5,956 nt of DNA from JBLIDK01 sp047632595. GTDB taxonomy: Bacteria; Bacteroidota; Bacteroidia; Sphingobacteriales; Sphingobacteriaceae. A model generated the notes under the pieces. That model was not told where the DNA came from and did no database searches. It worked only from the letters and a program-made list of their open reading frames with translations. This document shows positions 5,698 to 5,956 of this stretch, piece by piece. The stretch spans positions 1 through 5,956 of the forward strand of contig JBLIDK010000081.1 of assembly GCA_047632595.1 (NCBI GenBank). Direction: 5' to 3'. Both the position numbers and the translations under genes were made by a program. Position 1 is the first letter of the stretch, and each line of letters starts with the position of its first letter.

Positions 5698-5956
5698 ATC
5701 AATTTTACTAGTAGCTTTCGTTTTAGGAGTAGCTAATTTATTCTCGCAAGAAGTTTTAAGTGCTGATAAAGCCTTAGAAATAGCATTAGAGAATAACTAC
5801 GACATCTTAATTGCTAAAAATACGAATCAGCAAAGTGAGAATAACGCAGCTGTATTAAACAGTGGGTACTTGCCAAGCTTGTCAGTTGGTAGTAGTGCTT
5901 CATTAAACAATGCTGCTAACGATTTCACTTTGGTAGATGGCACTGAAGCGTCATTA
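5678..5956 (+). CDS. TolC-family outer-membrane efflux channel, N-terminal 93 residues (3' end outside window)
   Basis: The frame stays open to the window edge. It starts M-K-R-M-K-P-K, followed by a hydrophobic stretch (S-I-L-L-V-A-F-V-L-G-V-A-N-L-F-S-Q), a classical signal peptide probably cut near residue 24. The mature part begins with E-V-L-S-A-D-K-A-L-E-I-A-L-E-N-N-Y-D-I. This is the hallmark first helix of TolC/OEP proteins ('L..A...AL.NN..I'), and Y-L-P-S-L-S (64-69) is the usual transition into the beta-barrel strand. The product would form the trimeric channel of the pump encoded just upstream. The start codon overlaps the end of the pump gene by 20 bases. An in-frame ATG at 5687, overlapping by 11, is equally possible. 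Such overlap suggests translational coupling. Confidence 0.9.
   Translation, partial: MKRMKPKSILLVAFVLGVANLFSQEVLSADKALEIALENNYDILIAKNTNQQSENNAAVLNSGYLPSLSVGSSASLNNAANDFTLVDGTEASL

Noticed and set aside
1..5956. CRISPR array, phage genes, toxin-antitoxin or defence system
   Set aside because: No regularly spaced repeats and no cas, phage, nuclease or toxin motifs were seen. All clear genes belong to the ribosomal or efflux loci.

Overview
The window looks like a chromosomal piece of an AT-rich member of the Bacteroidota, most likely a flavobacterium or close relative. Three things suggest this. The first bases encode the end of a Bacteroidota-type ribosomal protein L20. The one clear promoter has the TTG / TAnnTTTG form typical of the phylum. 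The genes also lack obvious Shine-Dalgarno sequences and use GTG as well as ATG starts. The genus cannot be named from the sequence alone.

Layout: bases 1-87 are the 3' end of rplT (L20), followed by a strong intrinsic terminator (109-141). Bases 142-917 hold no intact gene. They contain two degenerate interspersed-repeat units of the 'GTCATTTCGA...' and 'GTCACTCTGAG...' kind, at about 240-280 and 553-600. Between them, on the minus strand, is a start-less open frame of 71 codons (328-543) whose DNA can also fold. After the second repeat comes a minus-strand, frameshifted gene remnant (637-850) whose readable end resembles the C-terminus of DUF2911 proteins. The stretch reads as a repeat-rich junk or insertion zone between a core ribosomal locus and an accessory operon.

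From 915 to the window end, all on the plus strand, lies a compact drug-efflux operon. It encodes a MarR-family regulator, a membrane-fusion (periplasmic adaptor) protein, a complete 1050-residue RND inner-membrane pump and the start of a TolC-type outer-membrane channel, which runs off the window. Intergenic gaps are 21 and 9 bases, and the last junction overlaps by 11 or 20 bases, so co-transcription is very likely. Together the three transport proteins would form a tripartite, proton-driven pump spanning both membranes. A perfect 8-2-8 dyad covers the -33 element and an imperfect dyad covers the -7 box and predicted transcript start, which suggests that the MarR protein represses its own operon.

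The efflux operon is of a known type. The parts most worth a second look are the regulatory region and uncertain start of the MarR gene, and the unexplained block at 328-543.
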